Notes: generated by a model from the letters alone, not told the origin. Counted from the first letter of the stretch, positions 1 to 11,489 are shown. The stretch is DNA of 64,000 nucleotides from Gonocerus acuteangulatus (GCA_946811695.1 OX328123.1:18232610-18296609); one strand, 5' to 3'. Made by a program: numbers and translations.

Positions 1-560
1 AAACCCCCCCCCCCCCTTCTAATGAACCGATTTAGTTTATTTTTACAACACATATTTACCTGTAGATTACCACTACGAATACTGAGTTTCGTCGAAATAT
101 ACCAAAAATCACGGCTGGTAGTGGCGAATTGGTATTGTGGGTCCGGAGTAACCCCCCCCCCTCCTAATGAACCGATTTAGTTTATTTTTACAACACATAT
201 TTACATGTGGATTACCACTACGAATACCGAGTTTCGTCGAAATATACCAAAAATCACGGCTAGTAGTGGCGAATTGGTATTGTGGGTCCGGAGTAAACCC
301 CCCTCCTAATGAACCGATTTAGTTCATTTTTATATCTCACTTTTCTCTCTATATTACCACTACGAATACCAAGTTTCGTTGAAATATAACAAATATTTCG
401 GCTGAAATGGTCAAATTAGTGTTTTGGGTTCGGGGTAAACCCCCCTTTCCGGTGGACCGACTTTGGTGGTTAACGAACTCGTTCAATTGTTTGCTAATTG
501 AATGCTATATACCAAGTTTCGTGACGAAAAACAAAAACTCTGGCCGCTATCGTGTTAACA

Positions 561-608
<48 letters not shown>

Positions 609-812
609 TATATATATACATATATATATATATATACATATATATGCATATATATATACATATATATATATACATATATATACATATATATATAAATTTT
701 AACGGGGGTCATTTTCGGTGTCTACTAGGTAGGATCGATAAGATATGAAGAAATTTTTCAAAAATTCCTTCATGAGTCCAACCTCAATAGCTACTTCGGA
801 GGAAAGTGCTAA
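1..812 (-). mobile_element. HINE-A copy 1 (Helentron-like non-autonomous element), cut by window edge
   Basis: Holds about 2.5 tandem units of roughly 130-140 bp, each starting with a C-run, then TCCTAATGAACCGATTTAGT, and ending in GTGGGTCCGGAGTAA. A unique segment, an (AT)n tract and a conserved end with the hairpin arms CTTCGGAGGAAAGTGCTAA follow. Complete copies elsewhere in the window show the other end to be AAAAGTCCGTCACGCAGGAG. The element is read on the minus strand when TTTTAGCACTTTCC is taken as its start. No protein is encoded; small reading frames here are IY-type translations of the (AT)n tract. The layout (subterminal inverted repeats, hairpin, internal minisatellite, no terminal TIR) fits the HINE/DINE-1 class; that assignment is inference. 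Confidence 0.6.
564..695. repeat. (AT)n microsatellite inside HINE-A
   Basis: Long interrupted AT dinucleotide run with scattered GC and AC steps. It occupies the same internal slot in every HINE-A copy of the window, so it belongs to the element and is not an independent locus. Confidence 0.9.
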
Positions 813-1005
813 TACTTGATTTGGAACCTTTTGTTTATTAGAAGTTATTTGTTTATGTCAGTTGGTGATAAACTTTGTTAGAACTTTAGTATCAGATAGA
901 TAGAGATAAAGAATTATTGATAGATAAAGAATTATTTAATCCTTCCATTAAATCTTTACGAAAGTTTCCATTAAATCTTTTAGAAAAGAAAAGTTTGTCC
1001 GTGGA

Positions 1006-1182
1006 ATGTTTAAGTTCCATTTCACTAAGAATAAAAGTGTGTGCAAGTTGTGCTCTGCCGAATTAACCGGTGACATTTTGACCAATTTAAGATGCCATGT
1101 GATGAAACTCCATGAAACGGAATACCTACAATTAAAAGAAGATTATGATGATCCAGATTTGGACAATTCTTCTCATCGTTAG
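1006..1182 (+). pseudogene. BED-type zinc finger coding remnant (first unit of array)
   Basis: Frame of 58 codons from ATG 1006 to TAG 1180-1182. It reads MFKFHFTKNKSVCKLC, then a linker, then NLRCHVMKLHE, followed by an acidic tail. The C-x2-C ... H-x4-H spacing with an aromatic stretch before the first Cys is the BED finger pattern, a DNA-binding domain found in hAT transposases and domesticated ZBED proteins. The frame closes soon after the finger, so no transposase follows. The likely source is a hAT-type transposase or a ZBED gene fragment; the two cannot be separated. No promoter or splice context is evident. Confidence 0.55.
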
Positions 1183-1918
1183 TATACGAGTATATATTGT
1201 ATTGTAAGAATAAAAGTGTGTGCAAGTTGTGCTCTGCTGAATTAACCGGTGACATTTTGACCAATTTAAGATGCCATGTGATGAAACTCCATGAAACGGA
1301 ATACCTACAATTAAAAGGATATTATGATGATCCAGATTTGGACAATTCTTCTCATCGTTAGTATACGAGTATATATTGTATTGTAAGAATAAAAGTGTGT
1401 GCAAGTTGTGCTCTGCCGAATTAACCGGTGACATTTTGACCAATTTAAGATGCCATGTGATGAAACTCCATGAAACGGAATACCTACAATTAAAAGAAGA
1501 TTATGATGATCCAGATTTGGACAATTCTTCTCATCGTTAGTATACGAGTATATATTGTATTGTAAGAATAAAAGTGTGTGCAAGTTGTGCTCTGCCGAAT
1601 TAACCGGTGACATTTTGACCAATTTAAAATGCCATGTGATGAAACTCCATGAAACGGAATACCTACAATTAAAAGAAGATTATGATGATCCAGATTTGGA
1701 CAATTCTTCTCATCGTTAGTATACGAGTATATATTGTATTGTAAGAATAAAAGTGTGTGCAAGTTGTGCTCTGCCGAATTAACCGGTGACATTTTGACCA
1801 ATTTAAAATGCCATGTGATGAAACTCCATGAAACGGAATACCTACAATTAAAAGAAGATTATGATGATCCAGATTTGGACAATTCTCCTCATCGTTAGTA
1901 TACGAGTATATATTGTAT
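1027..1918 (+). repeat. Tandem array, 5 x 179 bp, derived from BED finger segment
   Basis: Five near-identical units begin with AAGAATAAAAGTGTGTGCAA at about 1027, 1206, 1385, 1564 and 1743. Each carries the finger core plus its TAG stop and a short AT-rich linker (TATACGAGTATATATTGTAT). Differences are a handful of substitutions (for example GCCGAA/GCTGAA and AAGAAG/AAGGAT), so amplification is recent. Because 179 is not a multiple of 3, the units do not make one continuous reading frame. The minus-strand frames of about 103 residues across the array are shadows. Confidence 0.92.
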
Positions 1919-2470
1919 ATTCTTGAATTTGTTTTTGTGCATTACTTTCTATTCTTTATGGCACTAATATTGTTTTGTTTTGTTTTTTATTTAAAATAAT
2001 GTTTAAAGTTAAAGTAATAAAAAATTGTTATTAATCATTTTTATAAAAAAAATTTTTTAAATAACATTAGTCAAATAATTTTTATTTTTATTTCCCAATA
2101 ATAAAAATTAAAGGTTAAGTGAAACTCATTTGAAATAAAAATTAATAATTATTTTCGGTCCCTGGTAGGAATACATCCATGCATTCCTTTCAATTTATGG
2201 TAACAGGTCTTCTCTTTTAGTTTCTAAGATAATTTCTGTGAACTGAATAGTAAAAATATAAGAAATCTGCCCACTTTGAATCGCGAATTGTAAATACCCA
2301 GAGCTAAGCTAGCTTTCTCCGCAGTTCCAGAGAAAGTGGAAGCAGGCAACATTTCTCGACAAAGATGAAAGATTCTTATCACAATTAGTCACCGTCATGT
2401 CTTATCACATCCTGCACTGATTTAGGAACTAGGGTGTAACTTGGTCAAAATAATATATATAATAATTTGA
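1919..2470. other. AT-rich DNA without recognised features
   Basis: Low-complexity AT-rich sequence to about 2150, then mixed sequence. I see no gene, TIR or tandem structure. Confidence 0.5.
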
Positions 2471-2685
2471 ATGATTCATATGGACATGGAAGTTGGAGGT
2501 ATGTATCTGCAAGAGTTTGTACTTAATGGTGAGGTTACTTCCTCACATATACTTGCTAATCCTACAGTCCTATCAAGCCACACCTTCCAAGTAAGATCTG
2601 GTTCCTTATTGTCCAGTTCCGATCTTATTTCCTTCGGAGTACCGCAAGGAAGTATACTTGGTCCTCTCCTCTACCTCGTGTAGCC
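2471..2685 (+). pseudogene. LINE reverse transcriptase fragment
   Basis: The frame ends with FGVPQGSILGPLLYLV and a stop. GVPQGSILGPLL is the conserved RT motif just before the catalytic YxDD box of CR1/jockey-type non-LTR retrotransposons. The preceding residues (a serine-rich stretch ending SSDLISFG) fit the usual lead-in. No fingers or YxDD part is present on either side, so this is an isolated fragment of about 70 codons and non-functional. Confidence 0.65.
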
Positions 2686-3059
2686 GACAGACATCCCTAC
2701 TCATCCCAGCACACACAAACAAATAAACTAAATCGGTTCATTAGAAGTTGGGGTTTACTCTATATTATTTACAAATTCAACTGTCAAACTGTTTTTGGGA
2801 GGGGTCAGGAATTTGGCCTCTTTTTTTTTTTTCAACGTTAGCTTTTTTGGGGGGATATCAATACTTTGTTGAAGTGAGTTGGTTTGACGAGGATGACGCG
2901 GGGACATGACACTGGGTAGTGTGTCGAGCTGTTTGTCGGGTATTTTTACGAAAAGCCCAGGGAAGTAAAACACTACTTTTCCGAATGTTTGATTTTTTGC
3001 CTGTAATAACTTCCTCAAGCGAATAATCCTGCAAAATTTCAAGCCTCTAGTTTTTTGGT

Positions 3060-3436
3060 AAGAGCCAACCTATATAGATATGTATAAATTTTAACGGGGG
3101 TCATTTTCGATGTCTACAAGTTAGAATCGATAAAGATTTGAAGACATTTTTTGGAACATTCCGTCATGAGTGCAACCTCAATAGCTACTTTCCTTCGTAG
3201 GAAAGTGCTAAACTTTCTTGGTGTACTCCACCATGAAACATTGATAATTATAATTGGATGTGGAAAGTGGAGAATAACATACACTAGCACCAGCCAGCAA
3301 TTTTCCTTTGTAAATTTTTTTGGGGAGAAAAATGTTTTATTTTATTTATATAAGTTATTGTAAGAAAATTATTCAGGAATGTACACTGCCTATCTTCTGA
3401 GGAATGTGATTAGCTACGCAGCTCTTGCGTGACTGG
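3060..3436. mobile_element. Broken HINE-A pieces in mixed orientation
   Basis: 3072-3213 matches the terminal part of HINE-A (TTTTAACGGGGGTCATTTTC, then CAATAGCTACTTTCC and the hairpin GTGCTAA), minus orientation. 3340-3436 matches the opposite end in plus orientation (TTCTGAGGAATGTGATTAGC, then GCGTGACTGGCTTTTTA), diverged. A short piece near 2730-2755 (AAACTAAATCGGTTCATTAG) is a minisatellite unit fragment. Together they look like a rearranged, older copy. Confidence 0.5.
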
Positions 3437-3494
3437 CTTTTTATTTGTTCAATACATAAAATTACTATTAGCACTTACTCTCACCATCCTTGTT

Positions 3495-3530
3495 TATAGT
3501 CCTGATGAAGGCTTGAATCTCAAGCAAAAA
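3495..3530 (+). other. Degenerate hammerhead-like/PLE terminal motif
   Basis: CTGATGA (3502-3508) is followed by the stem GCTTG-aatct-CAAGC, but the expected GAAA is now AAAA. The pattern CCTGATGAAGGCTTGA is the same as in the PLE terminus near 29.3 kb. This is a decayed remnant; ribozyme activity is not expected. Confidence 0.4.
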
Positions 3531-3536
3531 TATAAT

Positions 3537-4905
3537 ATAATTCTTATCTAAAAATTTATTTCTTGGTAATCTGTAGACGAAACATTAATTAATTTAAACA
3601 TTAAAATTTAAAAAATGAAGAGAGAAAACAATTTATCATTGCCTTGGTGTCCACTTTCCATGGGATGCTATAACAGCGTTCTAATCACTCCGAGTCCCCT
3701 AAAATTCGATATTAAGAAGAAAGATTTGTAAATCTGAGATCTTTTTCCTGTAAAGGTGTCCCTAGACTATCAAGTGGCTTGGTCAAATGGTTTAACCTCC
3801 GTTTGATTGGAGCTTCAAGCGAGCTTCAATCAAACCTTTAATGAAGCCGTGAAGTGGAGCAGTGCGTTTCACTGTTTGATTTTTTGTTTGCTTCGGTGCT
3901 CAATGGTTTCAAATATAGATTTGGCCTTCCTAGCGTTAACAATGGTTGGTTTCAACAAACCGTTTCACTCTCGATACAAATCTATTTACAAACTGATGAA
4001 CTCCCGCTTCAAGTTTTCGGGAGACACGGTTTCTGTACTAGTCGCCATGGCTTCCATCGGGTGACTAACGCAGCGGTTGATAAAAATTGCCCTACACTAT
4101 CAAGCCGCTTGATCGTCTGCTTGAGTCATTCAAACTTCCGATTTTAAAACTCAAAAATCGGTTTTATTCACACCGCCATAGTTAGGACTATGGAAGACAT
4201 GGTAAATATCTCTTTATCAACCATCAAAACTAAATGCACCTAGATTTAGAGCTTGTAGACCAGAGTGCACTTGTTTCGTCCTTCCTGTCTTATTGCTATG
4301 CCCCCTACATAGGCAAGAGTGACACATTTTCAGTTGAGTTTTATTTTGAGTTGTGTCACTTTAGAAATACTAGTGCGATATGTATCCTTTAATAAGTCAC
4401 TTGTACAAATGGTGATGCAGGATTCCAAGCGGGTCTACAATAAAACCAGCTTAGGCAAATTTTCAGCTTTGAACGTTCTTTGGATTTGTGGAATTTCCGT
4501 TAAAACTGTTTCAAATCGGCCTTTCAAAAGGACATTGAATTCAGTTTTAAGAAATTTCGAGCTGAAAAATTTAATTGTCCATGCAGTGTTGTAGAGTATT
4601 GTAGAAAGCAATAGTGCGAGGGTTGGCATAGTTGTAGGCGTTGGATGTTGCGGTTATTGTAGGAGGGACTTTATTACTCCGTCCATCTAAAATCAATAGA
4701 GCCTGGTAATTTCGTGTGGGTCATATTTCCTAACTTTCCTTTCACTTATACCTTCCAACGAGATTTAGGGAAATATCATTACTGTCACCGCCTACGTAAT
4801 GATTTGTACCGCCTACACGAATCTATTGCACCGCCTACACAAATATATTAAGTCCTTCCTCTTCCCGTTGCTGTGTAAACTCTACAAATTCCTGTTATAA
4901 CCAAT
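3537..4905. other. Unassigned repeat-like sequence
   Basis: Two related segments lie in direct orientation: CCCTAGACTATCAAGTGGCT near 3763 and CCCTACACTATCAAGCCGCT near 4089, suggesting ends of an unrecognised element of about 350 bp. Near 4785-4850 ACCGCCTAC repeats three times at roughly 22-bp spacing. Short frames here (60-97 codons) show no family signature. Confidence 0.35.
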
Positions 4906-5648
4906 AAAAGTCCGTCACGCAGGAGCTGCATAACTAAGCACTTTCCTCAGAATTGCATTCCTGAATAATTGGCTTAAAATAACCTATATGGGTAAATAAA
5001 ATAAAAACATAAATTGTTCTCCTCTTTTGCATTTTTTATGAGCAGCTGGTTTAATTATTAATTTTGTAATTAATTTCCTTCCAGGGTTTTGTGTATGCGG
5101 GGTACTACACTACGTAATATATACACAAAGCTTCACATATTCATCTATTGATCTTGATGAGTTTCGCGAACCTACGTTTGGCGGGAGAATTCAATTCAAA
5201 CATAGTACAAAGTAACATCCCCCCCCCCCCTCCTTCCGATAGACCGATTTAGTTCATTTACATATCTCTTCTTTCTTATTAGATAGCCAGGACGTATAAA
5301 GAGTTCGTTATAATACAACAGAAATTACGACCAGAATGAGCAAATTAGTAATTTCTGTCCGGAGTAACCCCCCCCCCCTTCTAGTCAACCGATTTAGTTT
5401 ATTTTTGTCAAAAATTTATCTCTTCAGTCGATTACAACAAATACTGAGTTTCGTTGAAATATAACGAAAATTATGGCTGGTATTGACAAATAACTACTTT
5501 GGCTCCGGAGTAAACCCTCCCTCCGGATGGACCGATTCTGTTGGTTAACGAACTCGTTCAATCGTTTGAGATGGAAGAATACTACATACCAAGTTTCGTG
5601 GCAAAAAAACAAAAACTCTGGCCTGTATCGTGTTAACGGACACATATA

Positions 5649-5701
<53 letters not shown>

Positions 5702-5822
5702 TTTAACTGGGGTCATTTTCGGTGTCTACTAGGTAGGATCGATAAAGATTCGTAGAAATTTTTCAAACATTCCGTCATGAGTGCAACCTCAATAGCTACT
5801 TTCCTTCGGAGGAAAGTGCTAA
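4906..5822 (-). mobile_element. HINE-A copy 3, full-length
   Basis: Runs from AAAAGTCCGTCACGCAGGAG to the hairpin end TTCGGAGGAAAGTGCTAA. Inside the left end, AAGCACTTTCCTCAGAA is the inverted counterpart of AGGAAAGTGCTAA at the right end, giving a subterminal inverted repeat of about 9 bp (CACTTTCCT). Two minisatellite units and an (AT)n tract (5655-5698) lie internally. Nothing is coded. It faces copy 4 head-to-head across about 180 bp. Confidence 0.65.
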
Positions 5823-5999
5823 AAACAAGCATTTTTCTATAATATATGATAATTGTTTTAATTATATAGATCAACGATGAAAAAACGTTTTCACTGAAAA
5901 TACATTATCCTTATGTTTTTAGGGTACTTAATCTAAATATGATGATGAAAAAGATTATTTTTCTTTACATTTTATAGTTAAATTGATTAAACTAAACAA

Positions 6000-6120
6000 T
6001 TAGCACTTTCCTCCGAAGGAAAGTAGCTATTGAGGTTGCACTCATGACGGAATTTTTGAAAAATTTCTTCGAACCTTTATCGATTCTACCTAGTAGAAAC
6101 CGAAAATGACCCCCGTTCAA

Positions 6121-6173
<53 letters not shown>

Positions 6174-6339
6174 TATGTGTGTGTGTGTGTGTGTGTCCGT
6201 TAACACGATACCGGCCAGAGTTTTTGTTTGCTCCCCACGAAACTTGGTATGTAGTATTCCCCAATCAAACGATTGAACGAGTTCGTTAACCAACAAAATC
6301 GGTCTATCCGGAGGGGGGTTTACTCCGGACCCAAAGTAG

Positions 6340-6414
<75 letters not shown>

Positions 6415-6836
6415 ACAGTCGTAATTTTTCTTATATTTTAACGAAACTCGGTATTCGTTCTGGTCAACTAAAGAAAATAATTTGTTGTAAAAATAAACTA
6501 AATCGGTTCATTAGGAGAGGGGGGGGGGTTACTCCGGACCCAAATTACTAATTTGCTCATACCGGTCGTAATTTCTGCTGTATTGTAACGAAACGAGGTA
6601 TACATCCTGGGTATCTAATAAGGAAGAAGTGTTGTAAAAATGAACTGAATCGGTCTATCGGAAAGGGGAGATTTACTTTGTACTATGTTTGAATTGAATT
6701 GAAACAGGTGTTATTTATTTTTTTATTTTATTTATATATATATAGGTTATTTTAAGCAAATTATTTAGGAATGAACTCGACACTACCCAATTCTGAGGAA
6801 AGTGCTTAGTTATGCAGCTCCTGCGTGACGGACTTT
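6000..6836 (+). mobile_element. HINE-A copy 4, full-length
   Basis: Starts TTAGCACTTTCCTCCGAAGG and ends GCGTGACGGACTTTTTTT, with the same subterminal inverted repeat. Two dinucleotide tracts are present, (AT)n/(GT)n at 6124-6198 and a longer (AT)n at 6343-6411; the second sits inside a minisatellite unit, unlike other copies. Inverted relative to copy 3. Confidence 0.65.
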
Positions 6837-7129
6837 TTTTATAGAACTTAACGATGTCCAGTAGATGCAGGTGATATCCTACGTTACTACAGGACGATGA
6901 TAGCACAGCTGAAGCATATTTTCTGGCCAAAAAAGGTTGATTACACTTTATCGTTAACAGCTGTTGTTTACTGTCAACTAGAGATAGGCGATCTGAATTA
7001 ATCTTTTAAAAGATCATTCGTTTTAACGCTATATATACCTTTTTGAATCGATCTCCAAGGGCCGAGCTTTATAAAAAATCGATCTCTAAGGGCCTATCTT
7101 TTAATGAATAAATTTTCAAGGACCAACCT
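6837..7129. other. Unassigned sequence between repeats
   Basis: A short imperfect repeat is visible (AATCGATCTCCAAGGGCCGA near 7035 and AATCGATCTCTAAGGGCCTA near 7077, about 42 bp apart). No gene is seen. Confidence 0.4.
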
Positions 7130-7673
7130 TTCAGTCCAGTCAACGAACAGTTATAGATGGAAATTTTTGGAACACAATTTTTGACTTCGTAATTTTGTTT
7201 GGGCTGGATAGGAGGTGAACATATCAAAAGTCCTCGCCCCTAGCCTTTAAGCCGGGGGGGGGGGGGAGGTGGGGTTTAGAAGGTCCCATTTTTCGGGTTT
7301 TCACTTATATCTCGGAACCCTGCGTCCTAGCGACATGACTATTCTATAACAAATGAAAGCTGATTAAATTTCCTACAAGTTCTATTCAATAAAGTTTTTC
7401 GAGATATCTTTAGTTTTCGAAATATCCGCTCTTGAAAGTCTGTCATTTTGGGGAAAAACCCTTTTGGCGCATATTTTTTCCCCGTATTGACCGGATAACT
7501 CTTCAACGATGTACCAAAATAATAAATAACGGTTATAGGGTTGTAGAGTATTGCATTCCCTTCAATAATATATATTACTTTGCTATTTTATGTATTTTCC
7601 TTCAAACGTAAAAATAATTTCAGTGTTCATCGTGAAATCTGAAATGTAGCGACTAACATAACTGTTTTGAATA
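7130..7673 (+). repeat. Interspersed repeat C, solo copy
   Basis: About 540 bp beginning near AACAGTTATAGATGGAAATT and ending TAGCGACTAACATAACTGTT, so the outermost AACAGTTAT/ATAACTGTT are inverted. An internal G-run follows the word GCCGG. The same sequence makes up the four half-units of the palindrome at 25.8-27.9 kb. No coding capacity; the class is unknown and could be a foldback or MITE-like element. Confidence 0.6.
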
Positions 7674-7790
7674 ATCGAACTATCTAGAATACTGTCCATT
7701 TTATATAGCTTTATTTGACAATTATACAATACATTAAGTGTTTTTTATAATTCTTTTGTTCTTGAATACATGTCATGAATGACCGATAGG

Positions 7791-8960
7791 AAAAAAGTCC
7801 GACTTACAGGAACTGCATCATCTTAGCACGGCTCCGTTCTTAATCCTAATGTCATTTGGAAAGGTTGAAATAGAAACAGTTATAATTTTGGTTAGACCTT
7901 TCATAAAATAATTTATGACCTCAAATAGGTCCGCCCAGACACTCACCTCTACCTGAAAGAAAAAGGGCCAAGCAGCACCCTTCATCCACTCCTAGAGATA
8001 CTAATCTTACTGTACAACTGTGTGAGAAAATGTGAAGTTAATTTTTACAAATGGCAAGAAACATGTCTACTATATTTGTATTAACGTGTAGTATTTATTA
8101 TGTTAAAGCTGTTAAGTCGCCATAGTTGTGAGCCAACTAAAATAAATAAATATTCTTACTGTTCAATTATTTTAAAAATATCAAAATGTTTACATTTTCT
8201 TGTACTCTTCTACTATAGCACTAATTCTCCAAATAATTCCAATTAAAAAAAAACAACCAATTAAACAGTAAGCTACACAACTAGAAAAACCCTTAAAAGA
8301 ACAAAACAAGCACATTTGAAGTTTTAAGCACTTATTTCTCGGTTTGACATCGCCTAATCGAAAATTGCTTCAGAATCTTCTTTGTAGAGCATTTAGTAAG
8401 CTTTTGAATGCTAACCTTCCGCTTTTCAAGATTCCCCACTGTTATCGAGATATTAAGGAAAATATACGAAGTTCCCAAAACGTTTCATGTCTAAAAATAA
8501 AATATTTTATTCTAATCCTTTCTTAACTCCGAACGTAACCAAAATTAAAACATCTTTGTTTACATGAATTTCAAACATGCAGAAAATATTTTAAAAGAAC
8601 CCCATGATTTTAAGTAACCAAACCAAAAACTTGCTTCAACAAATGTTTTTCCACTTTTCTCGAAAACGGTTAAACCTATCGCCTTAAAAATGGTTTAATT
8701 CGTGTTTATAGGCAAATAAACCTATAAAACGAGTACTTGCAAGCACATGAAGTAAGTATAACGATTTTTTTCGCGCGAATTTCGCTCCAAAACCCATGTT
8801 CCAGTGGACGGAATCTGCTGGTTAACGAACTTGACCTCTCAAATTAGACGAAAGATTTTGTACCAAATTTCATCAAAATCGGACCAGTATTGAGGCCAGG
8901 AATTAATTAATAATGAAAACATACACACACACAAACCAGTACATAAACAAAGCATTTACA
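7791..8960 (-). mobile_element. HINE-B copy, 5' part lost
   Basis: Begins AAAAAAGTCCGACTTACAGG, then ATCATCTTAGCACGGCTCCG, the family-B counterpart of the HINE-A end. The body words (CATTTAGTAAGCTTTTGAAT, ATAAAACGAGTACTTGCAAG) match HINE-B copies at 11.6 and 32.4 kb. It stops in an ACACAC stretch around 8925 without the hairpin end. The 60-residue frame at 8344-8526 recurs as a shadow in other copies and is not a gene. Confidence 0.6.
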
Positions 8961-9589
8961 TAGGAACTTGTTTCCAGAAGAAATAGCTTGAGTAAGTTTT
9001 GGCGAATGCTATGTCCTTGAGTGGTCGTTGCCCTCGGAGCTTCACGGGCTGCCCTGCACGCCAGCCTTCTTCCGCAATCAATGGCTGCCTTCTGCGAATA
9101 GCTTCGCTAAACAACTAGGTTAAGGAAGGAGATGAACGGCTTTAGTCCAGCAGTAAATTCTTGTCTGACGGGCTGGAAGTCTGTTTATTCCACAAACCCT
9201 TGAGATTTCTCACTTTCGTCCTCGATTAGCATATCTACAATGTAGGAATTCATAACGGTACTGTAAATGAGGCAAACGACCCCAATGGGGGTGGGTTAGT
9301 AATGGCGTAACTATTTTAAGTAACAAATTTAGAAGAGCGTTTCTGAATCCAGCGATCACAATACTGATATACGAAAAAAAAAATAAAACTTCTTTTTAGA
9401 TTTTTGGTGTGTTGTCTTCCGTGGTCGTCGGCACCATATTGTTAATTGTAACATTCATCATCTTGGGTAGTCGAGAAATCAACTACAGCTGGATTCGAGC
9501 CAAGAATTCTTAAGTCCAAAACCCGCTTCTGGACCAATAACAGCCCAATGTTTCCGGAATGTACCTATCGCAGGAGTTTATCGAACATA
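8961..9589. other. Unassigned sequence
   Basis: Mixed-composition DNA with no frame above 60 codons, no TIR and no tandem structure that I can recognise. Confidence 0.4.
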
Positions 9590-9765
9590 GGGTCTTTATT
9601 GGAAGACAAAATTCAGTTCCTTTTGAAGTATCTGTAGTGATTATAACAGTGATTCAGCGCAAGCGCATAACTCATTAGCTTTTCTTTTGGTTATTTCTAT
9701 GGGCAGTTCTATTGGTTGTTGCTGGTAGTAAAGTAACCTTTAACGCTCAAGTCAATCCAACACGC
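9590..9765 (+). mobile_element. Left half of a GGGTCTT-type MITE
   Basis: GGGTCTTTATTGGAAGAC, then CAGTTCCTTTTGAAGTATCT and GTAGTGATTATAACAGTGATT, match the left TIR of the complete element at 20631-21412. It runs into the HINE-B at 9766 at the conserved phrase CAAGTCAATCCAACACG. The right half is not found downstream, so the element is truncated. Confidence 0.55.
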
Positions 9766-10970
9766 AAAAAAAAAGGTCCAACTCCCAGGAACTGCATCAT
9801 CTTAGCGCGGTTCCATTCATATCCCTAGTGTCATTTTGTATACTTAGAATAGAAACAGTTATTACAAGGAACCAGATTCTTAGGTTTTCACGTATTTTTT
9901 TCCTTTCTTCTAAACATGATAAAGATCAATTTTTTATATGATTCGCGTCTTGTAGTATCATTCATGCAAATTTGGAAGAACCTAAAAAAAACTATTCTGG
10001 ATGATATCACCTAAAACCCGATGGAATGACCTAGACGGACCGGTGACAAAGGGCCAGCAGCTTGACCGGTGACAAAGGGCCAGCAGCTTGACCGGTGACA
10101 AAGGGCCAGCAGCTTGACCGGTGACAAAGGGCCAGCAGCGTACCTTTATACCTGGAACACCCTAGAGCCTGGCTTGGCCAGGCTCCACTGCTACAAACAT
10201 GAAATTTTTATTTCATTGTTTAATGTATTCAAAACTATCAAAATGTTTATAATTTCTAAATGTTTCATAAAATAAATACAATTTAAAACAAACAATTAAA
10301 AAGTGAGCTAAGCAACTACGAAAATCCGTTCAAAAGAACACATTCAAAGTTTTCATCACCGTTTTCTCCGATAGGCATCGACTACTCGAAAATCTCAGAA
10401 TATTAATTATAGAGAATTTAGTAAGCTTTTGAATAGTTCCTATCCACTTATGACGATGTCCCAACTGTTTTCGAGATATTAAGGAAAATAAGCGAAGTTC
10501 CCAAAACTTTTCATGTCTCTTAATAAAATATTTTATTCTAATTCTTCTAACTCCAAACGTAACGTAAATTTACACATCTTTGTATGTATGGAATTTAAAC
10601 ATGCAGAAAATATTTTAACCGAATCCCATGATTCTAAGTAATCAAACCAAAAACTTGATTTAACAACTATTTTTCCAATTTTTTCGGAAACTGTTAAAGC
10701 TATCGCCTTAAAAATGGGTTCATTCGTTTTACTAGTCCAAGAAGCCTATAAAACGAGTACTTACAAGCATATGAACTCCAAAACGTAAGCGTTACCGAGT
10801 GATAATCGCAAGTATGATGTCAAAAGTTTGTTAGTTAGAAGAATGCGATATTTTGACTTAATTATCTTCATTTCAGAAAATGCAGACTCGCACACACACC
10901 GAACACGCAGCCCAAAGTTTATAGAAAAATCGAGGGGAATCAAAAACAATTTCTTTGATAAAGCCGCGTT
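9766..10970 (-). mobile_element. HINE-B copy abutting HINE-A
   Basis: Begins with an A-run and GGTCCAACTCCCAGGAACTG, then ATCATCTTAGCGCGGTTCCA. The body (10200-10960) repeats the HINE-B order in reverse. The right border runs GCCGCG straight into TTTTAGCACTTTCC of the next HINE-A, with no spacer. A 26-bp tandem repeat lies inside. Confidence 0.6.
10038..10141. repeat. Tandem repeat, 4 x 26 bp
   Basis: Four copies of GACCGGTGACAAAGGGCCAG followed by CAGCTT, the last ending CAGCGT. It is local to this HINE-B copy, next to a small hairpin at about 10165 (GAGCCTGGCTTGGCCAGGCTC). Confidence 0.93.
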
Positions 10971-11489
10971 TTAGCACTTTCCTCCGAAGGAAAGTAGCTA
11001 TGGAGGTTGCACTCATGCTACTACATCTCTCTATTGGAAGATGGGGTTTACTTTGTACTATGATTGAATAGAATTCACCCCCCGAACGTTGGTTGTCAAA
11101 GCTCCCACTAGGAGTGCTTCTGTTTTGATATGACTTTATATGGGTAGTAGAGTGCTGACTTCTACCACTAGGGGCGTTGTATCCCGTTCTTACGGTATTA
11201 CTGTTTCCTGTCCCTTTTATTATTCATCAAGATCAATAGACGAAAATGTGAAGCTTTATATATTTATTAATTAGTGTAGTACCACGCATACAAAAAACTC
11301 TTGAAGGGAATTAATTACTAAATTGATAATTCAGAATTGCTCATTACCAATACAAAAGACCAGAACTATTCATATTTTTTTTTCTATTTATATAGGTTAT
11401 TTTAGGGAAATTATTCAGGAATGCAGTCGACACTACCCGAATTCAGAGGAAAGTTCTTAGTTATGCAGGTCCTGCGTGACGGCCGTTTA
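10971..11489 (+). mobile_element. HINE-A copy 5, internally deleted
   Basis: Has both ends (TTAGCACTTTCCTCCGAAGG and CCTGCGTGACGGCCGTTTA) but lacks the minisatellite and (AT)n core, giving about 520 bp. Confidence 0.6.

Noticed and set aside
494..748. IY-rich proteins at (AT)n tracts (also near 6.1, 6.3, 11.7, 23.9, 24.3 and 59.1 kb)
   Set aside because: Pure translations of (AT)n microsatellites inside HINE elements or intron.
1025..1801. Minus-strand frames of 79-103 codons across the 179-bp array
   Set aside because: The plus strand carries the BED finger pattern; the minus frames are its periodic shadows.
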